A stretch of DNA of 64,000 nt from Paraphaeosphaeria minitans (GCA_015832175.1 WJXW01000010.1:806001-870000), one strand, 5' to 3'; numbered from the stretch's first letter, positions 1 to 11,615 are shown. Numbers and translations: made by a program. Notes: generated from the letters alone by a model not told the origin.

Positions 1-543
1 CAAGAGATGCTCGTCCGTAGCTAAGATGTTCTCTTCGGCGGCCCATTCGAGAGCATCCTCCAGCGCTACATGGTCGGGTCGAAAGCTGTAGTCGTACAAT
101 GTGAAGATGGGGGCAATGACACACGGCCCGCCATCGCCCTCCCACACAACGAAGTCGTCTTCAGGCGTCAGGACTCCGTACTCGCGCGCTATCTTCACAC
201 ACTCCATATATTTGTCTTCGCCTCGCTTCCCATTCGACGAGGGCATGGTAAAAAGCTCATGATTTCCAGGCACCCACCAAAGCTGCTTGAAGCACGCCTT
301 TGCCGCCGAGAAGCACATCCTCAAATGCTCCACCGTCTCGCCCACATCGCCACAGATGATGAGCCCATCGTTCGGTTTCGGCTCCAGCTTCTCCAGCTCC
401 TCGCGGTTTCCCTTGTACGAAAGATGGAGGTCGCCGATGGCCCAGAGACGCGCTGGCTCGACCGCTGGCTCGGCGGGCGGCCGAGGCCGGGTAGCCTCCG
501 ACGGTGCGTCGGCGGCGGTTGCGGTTGCGAGCAGGGGATCCAT
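1..543 (-). CDS. Calcineurin-like metallophosphoesterase, 5' part (partial)
   Basis: This is the first 181 codons of a minus-strand gene that runs off the left edge of the window. The ATG at 543-541 begins MDPLLATA and is followed by an Ala/Pro-rich stretch of about 30 residues. A typical metallophosphoesterase core comes next: an IGDLHLSYKGN block (GD-x-H metal-binding motif), then LIICGDVGE (GDxxE motif) and a PGNHEL block (GNH motif). These are the first metal ligands of the calcineurin-like phosphatase fold, which hydrolyses phosphomono- or diesters with two bound metals. The remaining GH-x-H ligands would lie beyond position 1. No intron is visible in this part. Family membership is clear; the substrate cannot be told. 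The reading frame stays open to base 1. Confidence 0.85.
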   Translation of the reverse strand, partial: MDPLLATATAADAPSEATRPRPPAEPAVEPARLWAIGDLHLSYKGNREELEKLEPKPNDGLIICGDVGETVEHLRMCFSAAKACFKQLWWVPGNHELFTMPSSNGKRGEDKYMECVKIAREYGVLTPEDDFVVWEGDGGPCVIAPIFTLYDYSFRPDHVALEDALEWAAEENILATDEHLL

Positions 544-946
544 ATGAGCAAGGAGTGACGAAAGGGAAGATCTCAGCAATTCATTTTGCAACTGAAGTCC
601 ACCCGCACAAGCTTAGGGTATAATAATGATTAGGAATTGCAATGACGCGCAGGGTGGGATGACGGGGTTCAATGCATCGACGCACAGACCTGTAATCGAT
701 GTCCCAACCCCTCCTGTTCATTACCACACAGTACCGGTATATCCGCATTACAGCCTGGAGGAGTCGAACTGCAAGGTGCAGTCGCGAGCTTCGGATCTAC
801 AGGATGGATAAGATTGGCATCTTCACAGAAGTTTTCAGGCGACACCTCCGTCTCACTAGACCATACCAGTTGATTTCACGTTACAAAATGTAGTGGATCA
901 AAATCTTTTGGACGCTGCAATGCCAGCTCCAAGTCGTGTCACAATT
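544..946. other. Intergenic, upstream of the phosphoesterase gene
   Basis: About 400 bases lie between the start of the minus-strand phosphoesterase and the 3' end of the minus-strand gene that follows. It should hold the promoter of the former and the terminator of the latter. I see no coding region or repeat in it. Confidence 0.5.
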
Positions 947-2496
947 CTACGAATGGGCTGCCATTATGTCGCCAATGGCATCCGCACCTTTGCCTCCTCC
1001 CTTCAGATCCTTGTTCGTCGCCTGGATTACCACCCTCCGATACGTCGTCAACGCTGGCGTCCCATTGTCCGTGACCTCCAGTATCAGATGAAGCTGCTGG
1101 CCTTTTGCCAGCGGTTGCCTGCTCATGAGCTCCACAGCGCATTTCTCAGCCGGCGGCAGCGTGACTTCGATCTTTGAGCTGTTCGCATCCAGAGGCTTGA
1201 TTGCGAGCTCGGAGACTTCGGCATCCACCCACCACTGTGTTGCCGTCGGCTCACGGTAGTGCCACCACTTGAACGTCAGCTTGTCGTTCGCATCCGGGTC
1301 GTACGACGCCGACGCATCCAGCGTGATGCTCTCGCCAGCTTCAGCTTCCAGGCGCAGTGGCTCTAGACCAAACTTGCCGTTGACGGCGACCACAGGATGG
1401 TGGTTCACCTTGGTAAAGTCGGCCTCCATCGTCCATTTTATGCGCGCAGCGAAGTCATCCTGGAATGCATCCCGCCATCGCCAGATGCCCGCATGATTGC
1501 TTGTGTGTATCCTTCCATCCAGGCCCTTGACGCGGTCCACGGCATCGCTGAAGTGGTTGCTGTTCAGTCCATCGGCGCTGATGTCGGTTCGAGCAAATCG
1601 CCCACCCCACGAGCCGTAGTCTGGGAACTCGGAACTTCCGAGCCCGTTCTGTATGAGATACAAGAACGTGGGCGTATCCCCTTCAGGGATGAACAAGTAG
1701 TCTGGGTATGCGCTTCCTAGCGGCCCAATCTGAATGTTTTCTTTGATCCAGCTTTTCTCCATCTTGCTGAAATCTGGTCCGCCCTGGTCGAAACCATAGT
1801 ATTTCTCGCCACTAATCCCCGTCCAACCCGCCATGCCGTACTGGTTCCAGCCGTGCACCGAGGCAATGTAAAAGACGTCGGAGAAGTTGTTGCGAATCCA
1901 GGCGCCAGTGTCGTCCTGGTCGGAAATGGCGTAAACCCGCAAGCGGGAGAGCAGCCGAGCCGAGTCTTCGGGGGTGTGCTTCTCGTCGATCTTGAGCAGG
2001 ACGGAGGCGAGCACGTTGGTGCCGCCCCAGCAGAGGATCCAGAGCGGCTCGAGCGAGGGCGCGAGGATGCGCTCGAGAAGAAGCTCACCACCTTCGGAGA
2101 GCGGTATGTCGGTGCCGACGGCCGACATGCCGTACGTCTGCCCGCTGTCAGTGTGCATTGATGGGAGGGTTAGGCGGGTCCGGTGCCTACCTCGGCGCCC
2201 TTCTTAATCAGGCCTCTCAGCGACGCAGCCGAGGGATACTGCGCGTCCGGATGGGCGTGCTTGTTCAGATTGTCCACTGCGCCCTCATATGCGTCGATGA
2301 TCTTGTGCATGTCCTGAGGGCACACCTTGTTCTTCATCCAGGTGCTCGTGCACGCGACCAGTCCCTCGGTCTGGAACTGGTTCGCGTATAGAAGGTACCG
2401 GCACAGGCTTTCGGCATCGTCAGGCTCGTTGGAGATGTCGCTGAGGATGAAGACGCGGGGCTTCTGCGCGAAGCTCTGGAGCCTAGCCGTCGCCAT
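947..2496 (-). CDS. DUF1593-type nucleoside hydrolase-like protein
   Basis: There are two exons on the minus strand: 2496-2191 and 2137-947, joined over a 53-nt GT-AG intron (2190-2138), giving about 498 residues. The N-terminal part (MATARLQSF, then RVFILSDISNEPDD and a block reading ESLCRYLLYANQF) resembles the inosine/uridine nucleoside hydrolase fold. In that fold an early Asp-rich loop holds the metal. The centre continues with TYGMSAVGTDIPLSEGG, LWILCWGGTNVLA and YAISDQDDTGAWIR, all typical of DUF1593 proteins. A C-terminal PKD/Ig-like segment follows (a DASASYDPD motif, then FKWWHY). No signal peptide is evident from this start. An upstream GTG in the same frame adds 11 residues but the ATG is preferred. 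Proteins of this family are often annotated as cellulose-binding, and their substrate is not established. Splicing is inferred from frame continuity. Confidence 0.85.
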
Positions 2497-3050
2497 TGTT
2501 ACAGGGAATCGAGGCGGATGCAAAACCACGGGGGTTTAGAGGAGTGGTAGGAGGAGGACCCAGCAGCGTTGGAGAGCTTTGAAAAATCCATTTGTTGGGA
2601 GCTGAAGGTTAGAGACGTTGTTACGCAGCGTGTCACAGTCTATCGTCCGGGGTTTAGCCAGGCGGTTAGGAACGAAGGGCTCACCAAAACGGAAGTCGGA
2701 GGCACCTGGTTCCACTTGTTCTCTCCCCCTCCCCCTCTCTCTCTCCTCCCCATCTGTACGCGCCGGTAGCCGCTCATCACGCTCCATGCTGCTAGTCTAC
2801 CTTCTACAAAGCAGGCCAGAGTGCTTGCGCTAATAAAGGCTCGACACCGCTGCCCTCTGCCATGTTCACTTTTGCAAAGAGCTCACGAGATCATGGATTG
2901 ATCGTCGGCGTCACCTCGAACTCGACGGCCTACTTGCACGCCATGTATCGGTCCGCATACCACGGCCAAGGAAGCGACGTTACCCCGACGCACAAACAAC
3001 AGCTGCATCACGTCGAAAAGCATTGTCATAGTTGCAAATACCTTCACAGC
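2497..3050. other. Intergenic, promoter region of the DUF1593 gene
   Basis: This stretch lies upstream of the minus-strand DUF1593 gene. It has a CT-rich run at about 2722-2752 (a GA-rich tract when read on that gene's strand), as is common near fungal transcription starts. I see no convincing gene in it. Confidence 0.4.
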
Positions 3051-3645
3051 ATGGCGTCTCTTGGCTCCGCTACTGCCATCCTTCGTCTACCGCCTGAGCT
3101 CCTGCTCGAGGTTTCCCGCCATCTTCCCAAGGGAGGCCAATGAAGCTTTGCCATGGCCTACCCTCTCGTGCCGCAACTGAAGATACTGGTATTGAAAAAC
3201 CTCGTCCTCTCAAGCCATGGCGAATCCGGCAGGGGTGTCATGATCCAAACACTGATCCCACAACTGTGCTAGCTTTTCTACACAAGTAACCAAGCTTCGC
3301 TGCTTAGATTGCTTCGAGTGTTCCCTTCAATCATTCAAACATGTATACAGCCACTCCTTGATGAGGCTACGAATCACGGACGCACGACGCGTCATCTCCT
3401 TTTGGCATTTCCACAGCCTCAAAGTCTTGGTGGCGAACTTCACCGTGGTGGATTGGGCGAGTGAGCCGGTACTGACAAGTCAGCACCTTGTTCCATCAAA
3501 GCTACATTGTCACCTGGCCAGGAACGTTGGAGTGGTCCTCCTTTCCAGTTCCTACGGCGGTAAAAGTAGTCTCATTATCGGTCGACCGCAACGCACCTCC
3601 CTCTGCGATTCGCGCAGCGCTTCGACATGGCATCCAACACTCTAG
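3051..3645 (+). pseudogene. Decayed F-box-like gene remnant
   Basis: The ATG at 3051 opens a short frame with the block LRLPPELLLEVSRHLP, a good match to the start of an F-box (LPxELLxEIxxxLP), the domain that binds Skp1 in SCF ubiquitin ligases. The frame stops at 3143. No open frame of normal F-box-protein length follows. A further open stretch at 3358-3645 carries pieces such as FHSLKVLVANFTVVDWASEP that look like the downstream part of such a protein, but it is in pieces and changes frame. I read this as a frameshifted, decayed gene. The F-box start is seen directly; the link to the downstream part is an inference. Confidence 0.4.
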
Positions 3646-4539
3646 AACGCCCCGCGCTACGACCGCGCCATGCCCAATGCCGCATCTTCTACCGCATATA
3701 GCATGCCAATGCCACTGATAGCCTTCCCCATGCTTACTCGAACTTCTTACACATGAGCCTATCTCCCAGTGTATGCTTCCCTTTCCATCCCAGACGCACC
3801 TAGACAACGCCAATACGTACCAGGAAGATGTGCCGAGACCCGTTGCACGCTTGTTACGAACAAGCACCGCGCTTGTGCATCTCAGGCCGGGCCCCGCCGA
3901 CGCCCGTCATTCTTCACACGCCCGTTGGCCAATGGCAATAACCTTATCGCGGCGACCCCGAGAGTCCGTAGTGGTGCGGGAAACGAAACGACATTTTAAT
4001 GGGGAGTTGGCTGAGCAGATAGCGTCGCTCCGGGAACGAGGGCAGGGCGACAGGACATCCCGGGGCAGTGGTCGCACCCAGATGGCTGCCGCATCGCAAC
4101 GTGGTGGGACAGACGGTTGTGATGTAGGTAGGCAGAAAGCGCCTTCGCAGCAGTGCCTGGCGAGACCTCGGAGACCTTGGAGACCGTGTCCGCCAGACGC
4201 CAGACGGAGGCTCGACGGGCAACTTCGGCGGGGCCGTCTCCGTATGGTATCGTCTCTGAGGGCGGCGACGGCCTATCTATCGCGCTAGGACTGTCGCTTC
4301 CTTCCCGTGGATCCCACGGCGCGGGTGCATTTCGACGCGCGCATATGTATGCTTGCGGGCCTGCGATACTCGTCTTGTCCAGCACACGACACTTCAATCC
4401 CACCCGTCACCTCGTCCTCTCCCTGGTCGCCGCGTCGTAGCGTTCGCTGTGTCACAGTGGAAGCTGTGATCGCGACAAGCACAAGACCGATCCCACCATT
4501 CGACTCTTTTCGCGCTCCAAGGCGCAGCAGCCCGCCGGA
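3646..4539. other. Intergenic upstream of the permease gene
   Basis: About 900 bases are without a convincing gene. Open frames on both strands here are short, overlap each other and have no recognisable content. The right end must contain the promoter and 5' UTR of the permease at 4540. Confidence 0.4.
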
Positions 4540-6183
4540 ATGTCTTCCTCGCCCTCGCCCTTCGACGTCGAGAAGCAGGATGTAAGAGTTGGATCCGCGC
4601 ACGACGGCGCTGTCTCGGGCGAAACCTTCGAATACGGCACCAGCACGTATGCCAAACTGCAGCGTCTCGCTGGCAAACTACACGTCGAGCAGCGCGGCAT
4701 CGAGCGTGTGCCTGACAACGAGCGCGATGACAATTCTTTGCTGAACGTGGGAACTATGGTAATACATCCTCCGACCACCAACCCTTCCACATGACCTAAC
4801 ACTGCTCAGTGGTTGTCCGCCAACATGGTCATCTCCTCCTTCGCCATCGGGCTGCTCGCCCAGGAGCTCTTCTTTCTCGGCTTTGTCGACGCCATCCTCA
4901 CCTGCATCTTCTTCAATCTCCTCGGCGTCATCTCGGTCTGTTATTTCAGCACCTTCGGTCCGCGCTTCGGCCTCCGCCAGATGGTCCTCTCGCGCTTCTG
5001 GTTCGGCTGGTACGGTGTCAAGCTCATCGCCTTCTTCAATGTCCTGGCCTGCATCGGCTGGAGCTCCGTCAACAGCATCGTCGGCGCGCAGCTTCTTCAT
5101 GCCGTCAACAACGACGTCCCGGGCTGGGCCGGCATCTTGATCATCGCCGTGGGAACCCTCCTCGTCTGCTTCTTCGGGTACAAGGTCGTGCACGCGTACG
5201 AGTTCTGGAGCTGGATCCCGACCTTCATCGTCTTCCTCATCGTGCTCGGCGAATTCGCCCACTCCGGCGCCTTCGTCAATCTTCCCATGGGCGTGGGCAC
5301 CAGCGAGATGGGCAGCGTGCTTTCCTTCGGCAGTGTCGTTTACGGCTTCGCCACAGGTTGGACCTCCTACGCCGCAGACTACACTGTCTACCAGCCCGTG
5401 ACCCAGTCCCGCAGGAAAATTTTCGCCTCCGTCTGGCTCGGTCTCATGATCCCCCTGCTCTTCACTGAGTTCCTAGGCATCGCCATCATGACCGCGACCA
5501 CCATCAACGACGGAAAAAACCCCTACATGGATGGCTACACGGCGTCCGGCACGGGCGGCCTGCTCGCTGCAGTCCTTTTCGAACCGCTCGGCGGGTTCGG
5601 GAAGTTCTGCCTCGTCGTTCTCGCGCTGTCGATTATCGCCAACAACTGCCCGAACATCTACTCTGTCGCGTTGACCATGCAGGTCCTGGGGCGCTGGACG
5701 CAGCGCATCCCGAGATTCATCTGGACCGCCATCGCGACGGGCGTATACATCGCAATTGCGATCCCGGGATACTCCCACTTCGAAGAGATTCTCGAGAACT
5801 TCATGAACTTTATCGGTAAGCGCCTCCTCTCCGCCTCTTTCCTTCTCCTATACTAACCCAACCCAGGCTACTGGCTCGCCATCTACGAAGGTGTCGCCTT
5901 CGCCGAGCACCTCGTCTACCGCCGCAGCATGTCCGCATACGACCCCTCCACCTACGACCAGGCCTCCAAGCTGCCGCCCAGCTTCGCCGCCGTGTTCGCC
6001 TTCTGCTGCGGCGTCGTGGGCATGGTCATGGGCATGAGCCAGGTGTGGTTCGTGGGGCCGATCGCGCTGCATGCCGGCGAGGCGCCGTTTGGGGGAGACG
6101 TCGGGTTTGAGCTCGGGTTCGCATTTGCGTTTGTGAGCTACGTGGGCGCGCGGTACTTTGAGAAGAGGTATTTCGGTCGGTAG
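4540..6183 (+). CDS. NCS1 purine-cytosine permease (Fcy2-like)
   Basis: There are three exons, 4540-4758, 4810-5815 and 5867-6183, giving 513 residues. The introns are 51 nt each; the second contains a TACTAAC branch site. The first 80 residues are hydrophilic and presumably cytosolic (MSSSPSPFDVEKQD). WLSANMVISSFAIGLLAQ follows, the typical first membrane segment of the nucleobase:cation symporter-1 family. The rest alternates hydrophobic helices and short loops (for example FWFGWYGVKLIAFFNVLACIGWSSVN, YGFATGWTSYAADYTVYQP and LALSIIANNCPNIYSVALTMQ), consistent with about 12 helices. The length is normal for fungal Fcy2/FcyB transporters, which import cytosine and purines with protons at the plasma membrane. 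Exact substrate is not decided by the sequence. Both flanking introns keep the frame, so the gene looks intact. Confidence 0.93.
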
Positions 6184-7175
6184 AGGACACGGCGTGGGTA
6201 GGAAATGTGATTGCTTTTGTGAAATATCAATGCACCGTGGCCTGGCCTGACAGCCGCGAATCTCCTGGCTGAGTCATGGCAGCTTTTGGTTTGGTGAACG
6301 TGGTGCATGTGTGTCGTACTGTGCGGTCTAGTGGTCGAGCATCTCGCATCGAGTTCCAGCGATGACGGCGGTGACACCAACTCCGGAACTTTTGGGCGTG
6401 CGTCCTTGACAGGTCCCGCTTAGTTCGGTTCTTTGCCCACTGGCCGATCGTATGGGACATCGAGACGGCTGCAGTCACGTGTAACTCAGACTTTCCTTCC
6501 ACGCTCCAGCCAAAGTCGTCTTCTCTTCTTAAAGCCTCTCCCCTCTTGTCCGCTGGGAGAAGCGTATCGTGGATCGTCGCGAGGCCTTTGATTTCCGTTA
6601 TTTGGGCACCGTCCTGGTGTCGTGTGTCAACCGTTTTCTGTCGGGCAAAATGTTCTTGGTTATATTGCCTCCGATACCCACTCCATCTCGGAACGTACAG
6701 CTGCTTTCACCTTCCAGACGTCGGGTTCCTGTACTTGACATCGATGTCCAGCCCTCTATCACGAAAGCTGATGCATCGTTTCCAGATGTAGGTCGGCTTA
6801 ATGTGACAGGTAGGGTAGCATAAGCTTTGTCCCGTCCTAATGATGATGCAGTCATGGTGTCGGACCCCATGCACGTTCTCACAGCCGTGTAGTGTTTGGA
6901 TTGAGTCCACAGTCAAAGAAACACGCGAAGCTATTTAGAAAGCTTTCCAACGATGCTTTGCAAAGTTCATCTGCCCTGATCATCAATTGCGTCCAAGCCA
7001 GGTCTTTCGCATATATTACAGCGCCGTGAATGATCATGAGCTTCAGGGTCTCTCAATAAAAACTAGAGGTATCACGGTATGAGTCCCTCTCAGGAATAGA
7101 GATGAACTGCTTTTCAGGTGATTATGTGCGCAAATTCCACGTGAGGGTCGGCTCCTGTGCTCTCGTGACACTGTC
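6184..7175. other. Intergenic region, no gene seen
   Basis: About 1 kb downstream of the permease holds only short, mutually overlapping open frames on both strands. No domain or repeat is recognised. Confidence 0.4.
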
Positions 7176-7741
7176 GTCTTATTTCAACTTGCAGTCGCAG
7201 ATGTGGCACGTGTTCCATTCTTGACCGAGCTGGCCAGGCGATTCGATCACAGTCAAGAATTTTCGTGCCCTTTGTTGTGTATGAACTCGGTCCACATATC
7301 GTAAGATATGCTCGGAAGGTTCTTCAATGCGGTTGGCAATCCTTTAAGTCTTCTCTGTAAGAGACTGAACGGGTCGTCATGTACAAGACCTTCGCGTAAG
7401 GAGTGTACCACAAGGCGAACCCAGAGACAGACACCTTGCGCTCTATCTCTGATCTCGTGAACACGCTCAACATAGAGATGTTGTTGAAGTCTCCTTGTTA
7501 ATGTGTTGCAATGACGCATAATTCTTTGACGAGCAAGGATGTCGATATCGCCCAGGCTTCGATACAGTTTGAACGTACTCCAAACAGCTGATGTAAGAAT
7601 AGGGCACCAGACTAGTATCGTTTGAAGCAGGAATAATAAAAGGCTCCCAAGGGACTTTTGCGTATGTGTCTTTGCGTTCCAACAGCATCCAGCCTCGCCT
7701 GCAAATTCCGTTAGTTTACAAATTCGCACCGCAGTCTGCAT
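7176..7741 (-). pseudogene. Fragment of a NACHT-type NLR (STAND) gene
   Basis: A minus-strand open stretch (7741-7253) contains a block reading EIRDRAQGVCLWVRLVV, then SLREGL, DPFSLLQRRLKGLP and a final ALKNL. This is the conserved helical segment that follows the NACHT NTPase domain in many fungal NOD-like receptors (usual form: RAxGVFLWVRLVVxSLxxGL ... LxxRLxxLPxxLExL). Those proteins act in non-self recognition and regulated cell death. After KNL the frame shifts by one, and the neighbouring frame continues plausibly (EHILRYVDRVHTQQRARKFL) to about 7180. No Walker A motif, N-terminal effector domain or repeat domain is visible around it, so only a shard remains. The match is by motif pattern; the decay (frameshift, missing ends) is visible. 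Confidence 0.6.
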
Positions 7742-8812
7742 GTTTACAACAACCTCAACACTGAACGACCTATTCCGAGATGGTGTTCTAGCATCCCATT
7801 CTCTCCGACGATGGCCTGCGCCTGCTCAAGCGAGTGTCAATATCGCAAAATAGTCTTTCATTCGAGCTGTCCTCAGACAATCTAGCAAGCGCACTTCCAT
7901 ACACAACAGTGTCGTACACATGAGGCGATAACAAACCCACCGATCAACCTGTTCGGGTTCGTCACACCTACAGAGAAATATCTTGTCCAGCAGTTCTTTC
8001 CGGATTACAGCTTGAGCGAAGACGACGGTGTCGTTATCGCATTATCGTACATCAAATACATCAGATGGATTCTTCGTGACTGCAAATGGAAGTCCTCCGT
8101 TCTTGGGATCGAAAAAGAGCATCGAAAAAAGAAGCTTTGCTTGCGCACAGTGAACTACAGTTACGTCCAGGATGTACCTCCAAGCTGTTTGTGTTTTGAT
8201 TACTTACCTAAGACATGAAATATCTTGAAAATCTTTGGCTTCAAATTGACTGACACAATAACGCCGGAATTCGGCCCGCAGATGATTGTAGTACGTTGGC
8301 CTACCATCCGGAATTGGATTAATCTTTCGCCTATGGCTTGACTTGTCGCTGAACATATTCCCCTCTTTGGTCCCCTCTTGGTACACGAATCGTCCGACAC
8401 TTCGATACTTCAAGGAGCTGCAAAAACTTCTCGACGGCCGCAAGTTCGTACGGTACAATGCTCATGACTATCACACATCCAGGCGAAAAGCAGAGGGAAA
8501 ATTCTCATCGACGAAGCGTCTGTGAAAATAGGATTTGTGCTCTGAAATGCGAGTCGCAACCTCGGCACCTCGGTACCTAGACGAAAATAGCGATTTGAAA
8601 GCGAGCAGAGAACATATCCGCCACCAAAAGAAAGTTCTAGCCTTACGTTAGTACCCGCTGTGGGGAATACTAACGGCGCCGATGTGGGTTTTGGTCGATT
8701 ATGTAATATATACACCATTGTATCATATGGCGTCAGTCTCCTCGCATGTCGTAGCAATACTTCAAAACTCGAAAACGTACCCATTCATACCCTCTCAGTT
8801 GACATCTACACC
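7742..8812. other. Intergenic, probable further remnants of the NLR fragment
   Basis: About 1 kb separates the NLR fragment from the reductase gene. Several minus-strand open stretches at 8200-8784 exist but none shows a recognisable domain. The right end should hold the promoter of the reductase at 8813; a GTG-initiated frame extension back to 8660 looks non-coding. Confidence 0.35.
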
Positions 8813-9880
8813 ATGTCTATCCCCCAAACCCACCGCGTAGCCTTCATCCACGGCAAAGGCGAAGCCACCAAGATCGGTGAACGCAGCCTCGGCAAACTCA
8901 AGCCTGATGAAATCGCCATCAAGGTCGCCGCCACAGCAATTAACCCCGTGGACTGGAAGCTCCGCGACTACGGGCTCTTCATCGTGCCCGGTTGGGAATA
9001 TCCCGCCGTTCTAGGATCGGACGGCTCTGGCACAGTGGCTGCCGTCGGAGACGACGTGTCGAGTTTCAGCGTCGGCGAGCGCGTGTTCTTCCAGTCTGGA
9101 TATGGCAACCCAGACGTTTCCACGTTCCAGGAGTACATCAAGATCCCCGCCGAGATCGTCGCGAAGACTCCAAAGAACATCTCCGACGAGGAGGCGGCTG
9201 GCATCGTGCTGGCCACACATGCTGGTGCGGCTGCGTTCTACGACAAGACGGGCCATGGATTGAAGGCGCCGTGGACCGCAGGTGGAAGTGAAGTTGGAAA
9301 AGGCAAGGCCGTCGTTATCCTCGGAGGAAGCTCATCGGTCGGCCAGTATGCCATCCAGCTTGCAAGATTGTCCGGGTTCGAGCGCATCGTCACGAATGCG
9401 AGCGCGGCGCATCATGAATTTCTGAAAGAGCTTGGAGCGCACGTAGTCCTGGACCGGAATGTTTCCACTGCGCAGGATTTCCAGAAAGCTCTGGATGGGC
9501 TCCCGCTCGAATTCGTATTTGATTCCATTTCTATCAAGCAAACGCAGTTGCTAGGCGTCGAGACTCTGCAGGCTGCGGGCACGAAGGACTCCAATGTTGT
9601 GATCGTTGGTATGACGGATGAGGAAGCGAAGAAGCTGGGTGAATCAAAGGAGCCGAAGGTGGCGATTAAGGGAATAGTTGGCATTGCATTGGCGCCGCAC
9701 CTAAGGTATCTGATCACTGCGTTAACAGACAATCTTGGTGGAGAGAAGGGATGGATTGCCAGCGGCAAGTTCAAACCGAACAAAGTTGAAATTACCGAGG
9801 GTGGCCTTGAGAAGCTGCAGGGGGGCTTGGAGAAGAACAAGACAGGCGTGTCTGGTGTGAAGGTTGTCATCAAGTACTAA
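8813..9880 (+). CDS. Zinc-less medium-chain dehydrogenase/reductase (quinone reductase/enoyl-reductase-like)
   Basis: This is a single exon of 355 residues. The ATG at 8813 starts MSIPQTHRVAFIHGKGEA. The N-terminal GroES-like part contains ATAINPVDWKLRDYG and YPAVLGSDGSGTVAAVGDDV, the typical substrate-domain signature of MDR proteins. The cofactor domain follows with VVILGGSSSVGQYAIQLAR, a GxxSxG-type NADPH-binding turn. The Cys/His ligands for catalytic or structural zinc are absent, so this is the zinc-independent branch that reduces C=C bonds or quinones. Such genes occur singly (ToxD-like proteins) or in secondary-metabolite clusters; no synthase gene is nearby, so a stand-alone role is more likely. 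The frame could be extended upstream to a GTG at 8660, but that segment does not look coding. Confidence 0.9.
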   Translation: MSIPQTHRVAFIHGKGEATKIGERSLGKLKPDEIAIKVAATAINPVDWKLRDYGLFIVPGWEYPAVLGSDGSGTVAAVGDDVSSFSVGERVFFQSGYGNPDVSTFQEYIKIPAEIVAKTPKNISDEEAAGIVLATHAGAAAFYDKTGHGLKAPWTAGGSEVGKGKAVVILGGSSSVGQYAIQLARLSGFERIVTNASAAHHEFLKELGAHVVLDRNVSTAQDFQKALDGLPLEFVFDSISIKQTQLLGVETLQAAGTKDSNVVIVGMTDEEAKKLGESKEPKVAIKGIVGIALAPHLRYLITALTDNLGGEKGWIASGKFKPNKVEITEGGLEKLQGGLEKNKTGVSGVKVVIKY

Positions 9881-11615
9881 AAGTCCAAACTATGGGTTTC
9901 AAACAGAGTTGCTTCCACATTAGGTACGAACAGTATCCAGTACGTGCAAACAGTTACCTCTGCTTCCAGAGCCACAACAAGTCACGTGACCGTGATGTTG
10001 CCTGGGTCCCAAAAATCAGACTGACATGTTTCCAGCGCCGTGGAGATCGTCGACAGCTCCACTGTGTGTTACCGTGTCACCTTGCGACCGTGCATAGGGC
10101 AGCTCACTGCCTGAATGTTGCTTTCGTTCATTACTCGCGGCTTTGGTTCATATTAAATACGTTAAGAGCAGGAGTGTATATTGTAAACAGAGAAAGGCTG
10201 GCAAGCGCCTTTCTCCGTCCAATCCGTGAACAACACGGCGCCGTAACGAGGCAGGAAATCTCGCGTTGGGATTTGGCCTCGTGCATTATACGTGGGACCT
10301 AGTCGGCAGATTGAGGATCCTTGCGACGTTATCGACGCCGCATCTTGATGCTTGCATTCGGTGCGTGGAGATTCTATCGGCAGCAAGCCCGATGGAGACT
10401 TCCCCGCGGCGGCGCAGGCGAATCAGACCTCAACACCAAACCCACATCCGACATTCCTTCTGCGCATCACCTGGGGCCTCACATTCGACGCACGCTTGGC
10501 ATCTGGGCTCCGCTCTTCTGCTATTCATGCTCGCGGGGTATGTTGCCGCCTCCGCTCCTACACAGGCTTTTCTATAATCACCCCGCCGTTATTTCCTGTT
10601 TCTCGGGGCTCTGAGGGCCCCCGGCACCTACCTAGGTACCTATAGATGGCTTATCATTCCGCCTACCTAGGCGTGGTTCTGCCCAGAGCACGATGCATCT
10701 CCTTCTCCACCACGTCCACCTCATCGCTGGATGATCCGAATCAGTCCACTCCTAAAGCCGGTTGCACTTCAACCGGATTGCCATCCCTAGCAGCGACATC
10801 GATGATGGTTGAAAGAAGGCCGACCAAGCTGCTCGGCTGACGACTGTGGTTTCCTCGGCACGCAGGCCTCCCCCTTGGCCGTCACGGGTTGTGCTCGGCG
10901 CACCAGGATGGCTGAAGCTTCGGCGCATCCGTCGCGTCGTACAGTGGGGAGAAAGGCAGCTATTGCAGCCAAGTGCTCCGGAGTCGACCTAGGCGGAGCT
11001 TCTCAGATTTAAGTCGTGGGTGCACGCTGTCTGGAAGGCTTTTTGACGCCTCCCGCCTTGACAAACACCCTTGTGCACGGGCGAGGCTTGATTTCGCTGG
11101 AGGTTGGTGTTGCACGCAGCTGTCACCCCTCACGTTGGGCCAAGTCCCATCTGAAAGGATCTGGAGATCTCCCCGTGGGGACTGCTCGCGCCAGCTTCCT
11201 TGCTTTGGCCAGTTCTCCACGAAAACCCAATGATCGGCATCCCAGGCCTCCATTGTTATGTCACCTTGGGTTGCGCCTTTCTTCACCAGTGCCCTGACCA
11301 CCAACGATGCTTGGTCATCTTGGCTGCTTCTCTGCGGGCACCACCCGTCTGCATCTCGTTAACGACCTACCGCTCTCGGCAACTTGGCACCCCTTGGCTC
11401 GTCACATCGCCAGCAGCCCGCGTACAGATGACCTGCACGACAATGGAATATTATTCGTGTACCGTGGGCAACCCCGCCATGCACCATACTTCACGTATAT
11501 AGAGACCCTGTGACCCCGGTGGTGAAAGCCCGCACGCCTGGAACCTCCTCAGCTTTCCCCCACCTGAGCGCTCGTCTTTCTTGCATCTTCATCGGACCTC
11601 GGTTGCCAGGTCACA
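9881..11615. other. Long intergenic region with a TAGGTACCTA palindrome
   Basis: About 1.7 kb carries no gene I can support. Around 10628-10642 there is a run of overlapping palindromes, CCTAGGTACCTAT, a motif that recurs through the window. A minus-strand open frame at 10960-11304 is the longest here but shows no domain. The right end contains the promoter of the carboxylate transporter, with CT-rich leader sequence at about 11550-11610. Confidence 0.4.

Noticed and set aside
4678..5262. Minus-strand open frame of 194 codons rich in Glu/Asp
   Set aside because: It is antisense to the NCS1 permease, spans its first intron, and consists of low-complexity acidic sequence mirrored from membrane-helix codons.
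8660..8812. N-terminal extension of the reductase to 8660
   Set aside because: It starts on GTG, and the MDR homology begins right after the ATG at 8813.
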